This document shows, one piece after another, positions 40,722 to 52,199 of a DNA stretch of 64,000 nucleotides. The notes beneath the pieces are model-generated. The model did not search any database, was not told the DNA's origin, and saw nothing but the letters and a program-made list of their open reading frames with translations. The translations under genes and the position numbers were made by a program. Source of the stretch: Ecdyonurus torrentis. Lineage: Eukaryota > Arthropoda > Insecta > Ephemeroptera > Heptageniidae. Position 1 is the first letter of the stretch, and each line of letters opens with the position of its first letter. The stretch is from contig OX439129.1 in assembly GCA_949318235.1 (NCBI GenBank), positions 20,229,066 through 20,293,065 on the forward strand, written 5' to 3'.

Positions 40722-40784
40722 TTACTCTGCATGGAGTGGTGGTGGTGGTACTGGCTCTTGATGCTCAGGAATGTTGTCAGCCAT
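40722..40784 (-). CDS. short minus-strand frame, 20 codons (MADNIPEHQE..PLHAE)
   Basis: Minus-strand ATG in good context (CCAAGATGG) opens MADNIPEHQE, a PVPPPP stretch, then LHAE and TAA. The composition is strikingly unlike the surrounding AT-rich DNA, with a CCA/CCT codon run and acidic and proline-rich residues. Two readings are possible. It could be a complete 20-residue peptide, with AATAAA overlapping the stop. It could instead be a first exon ending two bases earlier at a weak donor, GA then GTAATA, in phase 2. Phase 2 differs from the other leader candidates. The residues and the MAD start resemble the acidic MADEEDA candidate only superficially. Confidence 0.3.
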   Translation of the reverse strand: MADNIPEHQEPVPPPPLHAE

Positions 40785-41519
40785 CTTGGTTCACATGCAC
40801 CAAAACTTGTCTATACAGCAAGGACAACTATTATAATTTCAAGGTTATATAATTAATATCACGTCATAACAGTCCCTTCTATATTATATACATAAAAAAA
40901 AATGAATAATATAATATATAATCTTAATATGGATAACCCTTTATATAATTAAAAATATAGTTAAGTTATACGTCCTTAAACTTTACTGCAGCAATAGTAT
41001 CATCAATCATAACCACAAAAATGGAAGAAGAAAACAAAATGTAAAATTAAAACTGCATTTTACTATCAGTTTCTCACAATGAGGTTAAGTCTATTTTTCT
41101 ACTGTCAAATGCATAAAAAAAATCTTTTTTTTTTTTTTCTCATCGCATTTTATTTACATCCCGACGCTGGTTTAATTTATTTTTCTGTTACCTTATGGAA
41201 AACTGCCATATCGTAAATAGTAATGTATTTGCATATATGGAGTATTGCAATAGTGCAAAAACAAAAAAGTCTCAAATGCATACATTTATTGTATTGTCGA
41301 ATTGCCAATAGTACTTTATTTTTGGTATGCACCAAATCTGAAGTTTTACTAAATTATCCAGTCAGTGATATCGATTTCATAATAAAAATGTAATAAGTTA
41401 TCATCAAACCTGTAAGGGCTCTTATTAACTACGATAAGTAGGTTATGGTATGAGACTAGTAAGCAAAAAAGTGGATTGAATATGAGCTACCTCAAAAATT
41501 ATAAATTTTGTGTTATTTT
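40785..41519. other. AT-rich, no gene seen
   Basis: Short T-tract near 41,126-41,139; no other structure recognised. Confidence 0.7.
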
Positions 41520-41632
41520 TAAAGTATTGTTTTTCCTTGACTGTAATATTATTGGCTAAATTGTACGGCCAAGATTCAAAGTATGGCTGAAAAAGCCCTG
41601 TGTGCGCTTAAATAAAGATTATCATTATTACT
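41520..41632 (+). mobile_element. retroposon 3' end fragment
   Basis: GGCTGAAAAAGCCCTGTG can form a small hairpin, and it is followed by GCGCTTAAATAAAGATTATC and an ATTATT tail, resembling a truncated non-LTR 3' terminus. The left border is uncertain. Confidence 0.45.
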
Positions 41633-42104
41633 TGTGGACTTTTGTACGTATACATCTCGTTAGTATGCTCTGTATCAAACGTCGCTCCCACCGCTGCATC
41701 AACAAAACAACATTTTCTAACAAAAAATTCCTCTTATTATAGCTGCACGAGCGTTATAGCATAGCTGCATCGTATTAAATAATAATAATTCTTTCTCTCA
41801 AACAAGCCTGTCTTCACAAACTTTCTGCTTTTTCTATGAGGAATATTAAATTTTAGAAATAGTTTCTTAGAATTTACATTTTCTATTTACTGATGAGGTA
41901 ATAATTTATGTTGTTGTTGTTAAAAGTATTTTTTCAATTCATTTTTCAATATTCAATATTTTGTATAGATATTTTCATATATTATAAAATAAAAAATGTT
42001 TATTTATTCTGTTTTGACATTAATCATGTTTCTCAATTGTTTACAATTACGATTATTTGTGCATATTGACTTTATTACTATATTATTTTTAAATGTTTTT
42101 TTTT

Positions 42105-43148
42105 TTAAAGGGATCCTGGCATGGTTACCAGTCCTCCCAAAACTAAAGAAATGCGAGTGTAATGTGGTCATAATGCATTATAAAATACATTTGTGACTAA
42201 AAAAAAATATTTGCCCAATTTTTAATTTTTTTTTAAATAAATTAGCCTAATTCTATTTTTTAAATGGCAACAATGTTGCTTCTTCAGTGAAAGAAATATT
42301 AGTAAACGATGAGAGGGAAAGTAAACTATGAATTGAGGGAAAGGAGTTGAGAGAGAGGCGGTGCAGTATAAAAATAAGCGAACAAAGAGCAGTTTTTCAA
42401 TAGAAGGGATTACCTGATACCTGAAAAAACGACCCCAATTCTAACGCGTCAATGATTTTGATAGTTTGCGAAGAAACAGTCACAGGGAATCAAATTAATT
42501 TTAGATGTTAGTTTTATTAAAAATCATGCATATTTCTTTTTTGATCGAAGTTCTAGCTTCATTTTAAAGCAATATATTCAAATAAAAAACATTACGTAAT
42601 ACTCATTACTTTTAAATCACTGCAGTTCAAAATCTTGCTAGAACTTCGATCAAAAAATAAATATGCATGATTTTTAATAAAACTTATATCTAAAATAAAT
42701 TTGATTCACTGTGACTGTTTCTTCGCAAACTATCAAAATCATTGATGCATAAGATAATTGGGGTCGTTTTGTCAGGTATATATGCAGGCGCGTGCCAAGC
42801 AAAACAAAACTATATATTCAATTTTCTGTATAAGGCTCATTTTTCCTCTACATGACACTGAAAAATAACCCTTATATTCTGTGTAAAAATTCTATGAGTT
42901 GTGACGTCACGTCTTACAACCCCTTCCACAACTCAAATCACTATTGTTAAATTTTTATACTGTGCAGGTTTGCCAAACCTTTGCCTGTGGTAAAGGTGAC
43001 GTCACCTTTACCAGCTTTTTTTAACTTCGTCCCTAAATATCCCCAATTTGCAGCGAACTTTGATGAAAATGAATTTTACATGTATTATAACACTCATGTT
43101 AACGAAAAAAATGCCAAAAAACGTATTTTGAGGCCAGGATCCCTTTAA
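42105..43148. mobile_element. TTAA-ended element containing a foldback
   Basis: The ends are TTAAAGGGATCCTGGC and its inverted copy GCCAGGATCCCTTTAA, giving a 1,044-bp unit bounded by TTAA. Inside, 42,418-42,778 is a foldback whose arms (CCTGA..ACGACCCC, GATAGTTTGCGAAGAAACAG, TTTTTTGATCGAAGTTCTAGC) pair with a few gaps. Further right are two TGACGTCA sites, one centred in a 24-bp perfect palindrome (42,989-43,012). No transposase frame. TTAA ends recall piggyBac-type targeting, but the family is not established. Confidence 0.8.
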
Positions 43149-43670
43149 CTATGGACCATTTTATTTGATGCTTTGTCTTAACAGATAAGTAATTTATTTT
43201 TCAATACATTTCATCACTTCATTTGTCCAACAACGTTCATTTTTAACATACACATACAGTCAACATGAATTACTCCTTGACTATCTTTTATATATATATA
43301 CAAATATTAATTATAATATTGTACACAAGAAAATGAGCACCAAAAACGAAATCAATGTGCTTTCTTCAAATTCAAGTAATATTTTGAAGTTATATTTTGT
43401 ATAATATTTTCTTATTTTATTGATCAAGAGCAAAAATATCCTCCTTTCAATAAGTAATATTCGTCTTCACTTAATAAAAACAACATTCTACAAATATGAC
43501 GTTGCTTTCAATTTTTCAACTTCTATGCCAAGTTTGAAATTTTTAATGGAAATCGCAGTTGAATTGTATATAACTTGTGAAATGTAATACTACATAAACG
43601 AATTTTCTGTATAAATATAAAAAGTATTATAATGTCCAGCCAAACAATTGGAAATATCGCAGGAGGTATT

Positions 43671-43724
<54 letters not shown>

Positions 43725-44489
43725 CAAATAGGCAGATGTGGTCAACAATGAAAAAAAAAAGTGAATACTAGAAGAGAAAAAAAAGCTTTACTCTGACAAA
43801 AGTGAATAAACGTCATAAATTACAGATTTTTACATATAACAGAAGAGGCTAAAATTTTTGCATGACTCACTTGCGTGTATCGGATTAAGTTTTTAGATCA
43901 GCTGTCTATCTGTCGATCTCTCGTCACCAAATCTCCAATAAACAAAAACAAAACTTAAACTGGACAATGAAACAGATGGTCACAACAGTGATGGTCATCA
44001 GGGTTTTCATTTTTTGTACAAATTTCATCCTAAAAAAATTAATGGACCTTAAAAAAATATCAGATTTTTTTATTGATACAATTTCAGAGGGATGTATATA
44101 CAGACGAGAAATTTGTTTGATGAAGAAGGGGAGTTGATGTAACTGTAATTTTTAGTATACAAATAACGAAATAACGTGAGCAAACGAACCTCGAAGTTAA
44201 AACTGATACTATTATAAAAAAATTGTATGGTCATTATCTTTCTCAATTAAATAAATAGTTTTCAAATAATTAGATGTCGTAATTCTCTCTCTGCTTCTCC
44301 ATCTCTTTAAAGTTGAAATTTCATAAAAATGAAAGTTGACTACTGATTACAAATGAACCATTACTTACGTTAACTATGACGTTATTTAAAATCTGTAAAA
44401 CTTTAAGGTGAAGGTATAATATGCAAGCGAGATTTGCTCTTAATAGTTGCTATATATAGCAACAATGTTTTATGTGTAAAAATATGCAG
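43149..44489. other. AT-rich with (GA)24
   Basis: (GA)n at 43,674-43,722. No gene or element ends recognised. Confidence 0.7.
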
Positions 44490-44809
44490 TATAGGGTGTA
44501 TGCATCCATGTTAAAGTTGACGCCATGTTGGATAACTCAATAACATGGGTGGCATAGAAAAATAAATCATTTTGCCAGTTTTAAAACACTATATGCAATA
44601 TTTTTGAGAGCATTTTTTGGTGCTGTAAATATGTTGAATTAGTATCACAAGTATGTGAGAAAAATAACAAAGAACAAAAAATTAACCGATTTCCCAAAGA
44701 AAATGGGCTTAAATGAAGTTTGTCCTATGCTGAGCAATGTAATGCACAACTCCAGTATGGCCTCCAAGCGCAATAAATATGACGTCATTCGCATACACCG
44801 GCCCTTACA
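44490..44809 (+). mobile_element. CRE-bearing MITE, copy 2
   Basis: It begins ATAGGGTGTATGCATCCATG and ends ATGACGTCATTCGCATACACC. Shared blocks with the other copies include GCCATGTTGGAT, AATATTTTTGAGAGC and TATGCTGAGCAAT. A 61-codon frame across it has no relatives I recognise and is treated as chance. The CRE octamer is at 44,780-44,787. Confidence 0.85.
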
Positions 44810-45216
44810 ATACATGCGTATATATATTCGTTTTATTTAAAAAAAGATGTTAAATACTTTGCGACATTTGCATACTTTAATTTACATTAGCAATTCATGA
44901 CTTTCATAGATTTCTTTCACTGTTGCAAATTTAATGAACTAATTGTTAACTTATAATCTCTAAATGATTTCCTTTTGCAAAAATGAATTTAATCACCAAG
45001 TTTACAGTAATGATAAATTCGCATAAATAAGTTTGTTGTATGCAACCATGGTTGCAACTTTGCGCAGCAATATAATTATTTCCATTTAAAATAATGGTAT
45101 TTAGCAATTTGAAACAAATAAATGAATTTGTGAATGCACTATATTTACATTTCAAATAATTGTGTTTCTCTATTATTAGTAGTAGAATTAAACAAAAATA
45201 ATAATAAAGCTACACG

Positions 45217-45247
<31 letters not shown>

Positions 45248-45332
45248 AGCTTTCTGTTTCTGTCCTAGAATGTTCGACGGAAGAGTATAAAAATTTGCAT
45301 TGCAAATATGTGAGTTCCGTGACCTACAACAA
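44810..45332. other. AT-rich, palindrome TGCAACCATGGTTGCA
   Basis: The 16-bp perfect palindrome is at 45,041-45,056. T27 near 45,219-45,245. Frames here are poly-K or AT-rich. Confidence 0.65.
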
Positions 45333-45391
45333 TACTGGTCGCTATGGTAACGGCCAGTATAGACAACAATGGTATGTGTCACCATGGTAAC
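45333..45391. promoter_or_regulatory. two RFX X-box motifs
   Basis: GTCGCTATGGTAAC (45,338-45,351) and GTCACCATGGTAAC (45,378-45,391) both fit the animal X-box consensus GTNRCC(0-3)RGYAAC bound by RFX factors; the second is close to ideal. They are 27 bp apart, and the first is framed by ACTGG and CCAGT that can pair. For a minus-strand promoter they would precede a TTTATACTC element near 45,284. A third, weaker match, GTTGTCATGGTAAC, is at 32,605-32,618. RFX sites typify ciliary-gene promoters, but no such gene is visible here. Confidence 0.35.
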
Positions 45392-45510
45392 CGTAGAGAG
45401 AGCGGCTGTGATGCATGCATAGCCAGCTGCTCTCAAATTTACAATTTTTGCAACTAGCTTTTTGTAGAACCAGGAAAATATCAAGTAAATAAATTGTATT
45501 TTATTTTTAC

Positions 45511-45534
45511 CTGCTTTTGCCAACCCTTTTTGAA
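45511..45534 (-). CDS. candidate 24-nt microexon
   Basis: On the minus strand a pyrimidine-rich stretch with a branch-like CTAAC and TTACAG acceptor (about 45,570-45,535) precedes 24 bases, which are followed by a GCAG/GTAAAA donor (45,510-45,505). The 24 bases are open in more than one frame and the length is a multiple of three. Read in phase 1, as the leader candidates would require, it gives ?QKGLAKA. Read in phase 0 it gives FKKGWQKQ. There is no direct evidence for use; chance acceptor-donor pairs at this spacing are common in AT-rich introns. Confidence 0.2.
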
Positions 45535-45570
45535 CTGTAACAGCAGTTTAGTTAGAGTAACAAAAAGCAG

Positions 45571-46609
45571 AAAGCGTACTATATACATGTATCGGCCAGC
45601 AACGAGCGAAATAGGTGATTTCAACGCTTGAAATTCTCTTCTTTTTTTTCTGGAGATTAGATTTTTTTTTTTCCTTCTACGTTATTTCTTCGAATTTTTT
45701 TAATATTTTAAAAAAATATTTGTCGGGTCAATGTTTTCTTTTTACCCCTAAGGGAAATACTTTGTTTATCTTATAAATTGAATTGACTTGAATGCAATTG
45801 TTAACTTTTTACTACAATTTAAACAATTTTAATGTATAATACAAAAATAATTATATGCCATAATTCATTGTTTTTACTATCTCGATATAGTATTTAAAAA
45901 ATTAAAGTTACAAAAATGAAGAGAAGTGAATAAAAATGTCCATTTTATATAAATCATATACATAATTGCATAGGAAGTAAAAATATACCAAATAAAATAG
46001 TTTAGATCTGATTGTGTAATACAAAGTCAACCTTTTTATATATTTCATTATATTCATTTCTTTCGTATTTTAATCACCATGCCAAAAAAAAAGTGTTATC
46101 ATGCAAATTAAGTAAATTTTACATTGTTTTTACTTAGCGATAAAGTAGTAAACAATTGTTTTTTTGTGGAAACTGACTCACGTGAGAGATAAATTACATG
46201 CCAAAGATGAAGAATAAAGAGGAAGTGCGCCGCTAATGTTGCGCACAAAGAAGAAAAATATTTACCGACTTATTGTTCTCGGTAATTACTCTCAAGTCAG
46301 CTGCAATGAGAAGTTTCTTATTAAAATTCATATTACTTTTGTACTTCATGCGTCTTTTTCCTTATGTATGTATGTACGTACTATTCTTTTCTTTAATTTA
46401 AAAAAAAAAAAAAAATGTCAGCATGTTTAGCGCATAACGTTTTCCATGAATCATATTCAATGTTGTTGTTTTTTTCCTTTTGTTTGTATATCACAATTGA
46501 AAACAATCACTTAATTTTTGTTTAAATTCAATTCTTTTATAACGATTAAATTTTAAATGCTATACATGTACACGGATAGTGAAAATAATAAGTATTTAAA
46601 GCTATACAT
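45571..46609. other. AT-rich, no gene seen
   Basis: A 12-codon plus-strand frame MPKMKNKEEVRR (46,199-46,237) sits in a GC-richer spot but has no splice or promoter support. Confidence 0.65.
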
Positions 46610-46800
46610 TTATATTGTTCTACGCAGTATAAAGCATAAATTATATTACTTCATTTTGGAATAATTGCATATTGTATAAATAATTATGCTGTGTAACATA
46701 GTTATTATGCAATATAGCATAACTTATATTGCTATAGAAATAAATGTTGCTTGAAGTTGGGCTATGGAATAATTACTGTGTATTTTTGTTCTTTCATGTG
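46610..46800 (+). repeat. dispersed AT-rich repeat (TATAGCATAA family), copy 1
   Basis: It shares TTATTATGCAATATAGCATAA and a downstream AATAATTACTGTGTATTTTTGTTC with segments at 51.5 and 52.6 kb. The common order of motifs suggests one family of ancient MITE or SINE. Borders are unclear. Confidence 0.35.
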
Positions 46801-47193
46801 ATAAATTCCCATCACGGAAAAATATAAATAACAATAAAAAATAAAAAGCTTTTACATCAAATTTTGTTTTAAAAACCTCAGTTTAACAAAATGAATTTTA
46901 ATAACAATAATCATAATTAGAAACAGTATAAAGATATCCAACATCTTCTCAAATCATGATTATTTTAAATAAATATAAAAAGTTTAAAAGAGAATGACAT
47001 AATATAGGATATACACAGATAATATATTTAAAAAAAAAATGATTATACCTAAAACTCATTTTTATTTTAATCAATCTGACAGTGAGAATGAGAAATGTAT
47101 AATATAAGAACCAAAATTGGGGAAATATGTTAAAACATTTTTTTTTTTTTTTTTTTAAATATTCTTTTTCTTTTCAATGTTTGTAACTTTGGT

Positions 47194-47243
<50 letters not shown>

Positions 47244-47869
47244 TGTCTATGCATGATTATAACTACACTATTACAGGCCTTGCATACGTTATCAAGTAAT
47301 ACGGGTAGTTAAAAAAATTCTCTCTTTTAACCTTTAAGATAAAAGGTTTGATCTTGTCCGCTTTATTTCATTATATAATAATGTGACGGAAATTTTATTT
47401 TTCAATGTTTGGGATTTGGACAAGAAATTTTCTCTATCTTGATAGTATGTGCTTCTGGCTGTCAGTCAGATATAAATAAAAAAGATATTAAATTGTTATT
47501 TACATTATTTTTGTAATAATTTAACGGTAGTAAATATTTCAATAAATTATAGGTATAGATATTTATCACACACACACACACACACACAAAATTTACAAGT
47601 AATTTTAATGTGTTTTGCTCTTACAGGCATACGTGAAGTAATTATGGTGAATTTTTTTTTATATGCTTCGGATTCCAGCTGACTAAAATAAAAATAAAAT
47701 TGTTCATCATTCTCAGTTCCTTCCTCCTTATATTCAAGGAAATTTGTTTGTGAAGCCCGCGGCGATGCAAAATATCTCGCTGATTTATAAACGATGCAAC
47801 TTTTGTGGCATAGCTGTGTTACTGGTTGTATAACTATACGGGGTTCTCAATTGTAAATTTATTTCTCTC
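46801..47869. other. AT-rich with A42 and (CA)n
   Basis: T-tract 47,140-47,156, A42 at 47,195-47,236 and (CA)10 at 47,569-47,588. GCCCGCGGCGATGC near 47,756 is an isolated GC spot. Confidence 0.7.
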
Positions 47870-48130
47870 TTTTTTTTTTTTTATTATTATTATTATTTAT
47901 TGTTACAACCAGTGGCATAAATGCATGCGCATGTCAAAATATTACAAATGAATGATAACTTAAAATTAGTATAGCTTAAAATAAAATAACATAACTTAAC
48001 TTAAAATTAAACTTAAGATAAAGCATAAAATTAATCTTAAAATTAAGATGGTACAACAAATTAAAACTCATTATAATAATTAAACAACTAGAATATGAAA
48101 TTAGAAATTACAGAGATTAATGGATACGGA
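47870..48130 (-). mobile_element. possible retroposon 3' end with ATT tail
   Basis: (T)n(ATT)n at 47,870-47,898 precedes ACAACCAGTGGCATAAATGC, as for a minus-strand element ending in an AAT repeat. The rest is AT-rich with TTAAAATTAA/AACTTAA iterations. Weakly supported. Confidence 0.3.
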
Positions 48131-48599
48131 TTGTATTGAATAAGGGCATATTTTTAAAGTAATTATGTATTTAAAAAAATGATCGTTTAAAGTAAATTTT
48201 ATTCCGAATTTTAATTTAAACAAATCTTATAAATGACTTTTTGCAATAAAAATTTGTTTATTATTATTTCAACATTGTGAAATCAGATTATTTTATTTAA
48301 AAAATTGCTATTATTTTTGGAGATTTTTTTTCCTGTATTCTATGTAATAAAAGAGTTTGCAGTCAATATACCTAATATCTGTGTAATAATCTGTTAACCA
48401 TAAACTTTAGAAATGAACCCTTTCTGATTCTGGCTCGATATTTTAAATGTGAAATGTGAATTCACCTCTTTTTTTTCATTATTATTATTATTATTAAATT
48501 CGCATTTTTTATTTTATATATTTAAGTATGGGAAAATATACAACATTTGAAATTATTACTTTCATTGTTACAAATAATATTGTAGTGATAGTTTACGAG

Positions 48600-48715
48600 T
48601 ATTCGTTTGTAAACCCTATTTTTTGTGTTACGCAACATAAAAAATAAATTACTATCACCGAATGCTTTTTAAATGCTGGGATTGCGCATTTTTTAGGACA
48701 AGGTAATATAGGTTA
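48600..48715. mobile_element. small foldback MITE, TTCGTAAACCC family, copy 3
   Basis: TTCGTTTGTAAACCCTATTT and, 80 bp on, ATTGCGCATTTTTTAGG..AATATAGGTT align with the 5.2-kb copy. The outer right arm is decayed. Confidence 0.45.
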
Positions 48716-48859
48716 ATACAAAAAAGCTTACGATTTTAGCATAAAACAAACATTGCAATTATTACTTTATACAGTACTTGCTATACATTAAAACAATTGA
48801 AATCAAATGACAGAATTTCTATTGTACTGAAATTAAAATTATAAGTGGTGTTGTGTATT

Positions 48860-49235
48860 AAATTATTGTTGTTGCTTTTTCTTTATTTGTTTTGTGCAAT
48901 TCAATGTTTATGTATTACTTATTATTATTATTATTATTATTATTTTTAATTTAATTTAAGTTTGACAAGACCAATGATTGTTTGAAAAATGTTTTACAAA
49001 TTATTGAAATGTGTTTTTTTAGCTATAATTTAATTTTTATTAAATATTATATAAGAATATATTCCCATCAATAATAATAAGATGATGATGATGATGACTG
49101 AGACTTAATGAAGTATATTGTATTCCTTTATAAATATTTTTGTAATCAATATGTATATTATACCATATTGATATTATGATCAATAAAGAAACTGAACTGA
49201 ACATGGTTGCTATGAACTGCCTGGGTCAATAAAAA
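48860..49235 (+). mobile_element. retroposon 3' end, interrupted by a second one
   Basis: AAGTTTGACAAGACCAATGATTG (48,959-48,981) and GAACTGCCTGGGTCAATAA (49,214-49,232) are adjacent in the inverted copy at 58.8 kb but about 220 bp apart here. The intervening 48,983-49,201 ends GATCAATAAAGAAACTGAAC, itself a poly(A)-signal-type 3' terminus, so a second retroposon seems to be inserted. Both are 5'-truncated and non-coding. Confidence 0.6.
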
Positions 49236-49588
49236 TATTTCTAATTTACAATTATATATGACATTCATGTAATTTTATGCATATTGTGTTATACATAATC
49301 ACATATACATATGCGACTTATTTTCTGGATTCTAAAACTGACATCCTTTGAGCTTTGACTTTGACCACGTGATAACTAGCAAGTAGTATCTGCTCGAGAT
49401 TAAAGTTCCATATGACTGACTTCTCCAAGTATACGTCTGCTATACACATTTTTATACAAGATTCTATTATATACTAAATATATTAATTCAAATTTAAAAT
49501 GTTTATTGTGAGCTATAATTGTAACAACGACAAAAGTTATAGTAATCAAAGTATTATCATTGTCAAATATAATATAAATTACTTACAG

Positions 49589-49884
49589 AGAACACCTTTG
49601 AACAAAAAACATAGTATCCTAACATACCTAAATATCAACGTTGATTTGGCCAGAGTAATTTATTTCTAATTTATTTTCCATTCCAAAAATGGCAACTGCG
49701 GGTTTGAGATGTCACAACTCACTATATAGTTCACGCGCGTGGAAACAGGCAATCTTGACGTCACAAACCCGCAGCTGTGATTTTGTGAATGGAAAACAAA
49801 TTAGAAATCAATGGCTCCGGCCAAATCAACGTTGATATCATGGTATGTTAGGATATTAGACATGTTTTTTGTTCAAGGTGTTCT
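49589..49884. mobile_element. foldback MITE, about 296 bp
   Basis: Long imperfect inverted arms: AGAACACCTTTGAACAAAAA on the left pairs with TTTTTGTTCAAGGTGTTCT on the right. Inner arm blocks (ATCAACGTTGATTTGGCC, GCGGGTTTG/CAAACCCGC) also pair. The loop holds CACGCGCGTGG. A TGACGTCA site is at 49,756-49,763. Confidence 0.8.
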
Positions 49885-50602
49885 AAATTATATACTAAAG
49901 AATTAGCTTATCAAAATATATACGCATGTTATTACGTGCTCTGTAGTTTGGTTATGAAGCAAATTTTGTTCAGAGATACACCTAAGCAAATAATTATGAG
50001 TTATCTATAATATAATATGGTATTTTTAATATAGGTGAATTTAATTGTGCAAAATCTTCACATTTTGGGTGTGTAATCCAAAATTATAAATGTTTAAGTA
50101 ATTTGAGTATATACAAGAAGCTTTTAACTGAAATGTTGTGAACATTGTTGTGGACAAGTAACAAAACAAGATAATAGCTTGAGGGCAAACTAATCTTGAG
50201 CACATTAAATATATAGAGAAATAAATTACCTTTCAGTGGGAGTTTTCTTAAATAAAAGGGGTTTAAGGACTTGATAATTATACTTACTTCATTATTATAC
50301 TGTATAATGGTGAGATCCAATATATAGGCGTATTATTAAGATTGGTATTTTGTATAATTTAGTTTTTTTTTTTTTTTTTTTAATTGTTTTGGTAAATTTT
50401 ATTACATGAAGGACTATAAACTTTCTATAAATAAAATATACAAAACAAACAAAATACAATATTTTGAGTTACAAAATAACTTGACTTAAAAAGAATCATC
50501 GTCATTTCTATTCACTTTTGTATACACTGCAGCTTTGAAGTAAGACCAAGAACTGAGTCATGACATGACTGGGTAAAGGCATTTTAAATTTAAATATAGA
50601 TG

Positions 50603-50672
<70 letters not shown>

Positions 50673-51529
50673 CTGTATAAACATGATTTGAATCATTTTA
50701 ATATTTTTAATTGAATTCAGAATTATATTCAGAATTATAAAACAATATTTATAGAGCCATATTATCTTTTCTTTTTTTTTTTTAAATAGAAAGGCATAAG
50801 TCCGAGTATAGAGAGAGTGTCCATTTTTTGGTTCTTAAATCAAATTTACATTTTTAAGTCAACATTTTTAAAAATAAGATAATATTAATAATTAATCATA
50901 TTCAAAAATGATACAGTAAATATTTTAAATGTAAGTTGTTTTCTCATATATAAAGATCGGCAAGAACAATATAATATTATATATATGTTTTTTTGTTCAG
51001 TTGCAGTGTGTAAGTCTGACAATCATTTCTCAGTATCTAGATATGATGTTGTTTATATAATTATGTATATATATATCAGATGATGGCGTATAATTATATC
51101 AATACTCATTGCTTTGTATACTGCATTGTAGGAGAAAGTAATGACATAAACAATTTTGAAATCTGTATGATTAATAAATTGATAAAAGACGTTTGAACCA
51201 TGAAATTTATTTTTGATATAGATGTCTTCTTTTTTACTATACAGACTTATTACTATTAGCAATTAGATTTATTGTTTACTTATGTATCATGTGACCGCAA
51301 TATCAAATCATATCATATCGTATACATCATGTTTTGCTAAATAAATGAATTAAATTGCTAAAAGTAAAACAGAAATAACTAATTACACCATTACCATTAA
51401 TTATGCGTAAAATGTATAATTTAAACAACAACAAAAATCAAATCAACATTATATATTTAATTTAAGCCTTTTAAAGTCAGTATTGCTGCGGTGGTATATA
51501 AACAAGCAAAGATAAAATGTAGTAATTAA
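49885..51529. other. AT-rich with (AT)33
   Basis: (AT)n at 50,605-50,671, T21 near 50,363-50,381. A 78-codon minus-strand frame (50,084-50,320) has ordinary composition and no known domain. Confidence 0.65.
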
Positions 51530-51740
51530 TGCTGCATTTATGTCATTATAGCATAAATGATTATAAATTAAAACAATATAAATATTTATGCTATGTAGCA
51601 TACTTATTATTCAGTATAGCATAGATTATGATGTATTGAACAAAGCTGAAAACGAGCTATATAACATAATTATTATACGTATAATTATTTCTGTGTCTGT
51701 TGTATCAATAATAAGTTTTTCTTTTCTATACGCTGCATGA
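51530..51740 (+). repeat. dispersed AT-rich repeat (TATAGCATAA family), copy 2
   Basis: Contains TTATTCAGTATAGCATAGATT, TGATGTATTGAACAAAGCTG, AAAACGAGCT and CATAATTATTATACG in the same order as the 52.6-kb copy. Confidence 0.4.
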
Positions 51741-51799
51741 ACATTTTTGAATTTCAATGCATTTTATTTCAATTTCAAGGGATCATCACTATAGACATA

Positions 51800-52020
51800 T
51801 ACAATCAGATGATATACGTTCACTTATGGTGCATGCATGTACATAAATTTGGCCCTGTGAATGGGTTTTATGGCCACATGATTAACGTTGCCGTCTTTTA
51901 TTCAGGTATACGTTATGCCAAGTGTACGTATGGGGACATGCGACGCCCCCGAGGGCCTCGGGACATGTGTCCACTGCACACCTATACGCAGGTCCAAATT
52001 TCTGTATGCCATATGTGAAC
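51800..52020. other. GC-richer patch with nested palindromes
   Basis: CCCGAGGGCCTCGGG (51,948-51,962) is an odd-length palindrome. TATACGTTATGCC..GTACGTATG and GGACATGTGTCC lie around it. The 93-codon plus-strand frame has no domain. It may be a decayed transposon end or regulatory patch. Confidence 0.3.
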
Positions 52021-52199
52021 TCATATTTTATGACTCTTGAGAACATCTCTTTAATGATCTATTCATATAATTATATAAATCTTGAAAGATAGATGAAGGA
52101 AATAAAAATTATATAAATTTGAATCATCGCCTCATGCGGGTATTTCGTCAATATGGAGTCCACTTGATGCACAGAACAACGATATATTGAACCCTTGAT

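Noticed and set aside
45188..45523. 111-codon minus-strand frame
   Set aside because: Starts at TTG and runs into poly-Lys from T27; the microexon candidate at its left edge is considered separately.
51737..52018. 93-codon plus-strand frame
   Set aside because: Its GC-rich end is a set of short palindromes; no known domain and no supported exon boundaries.
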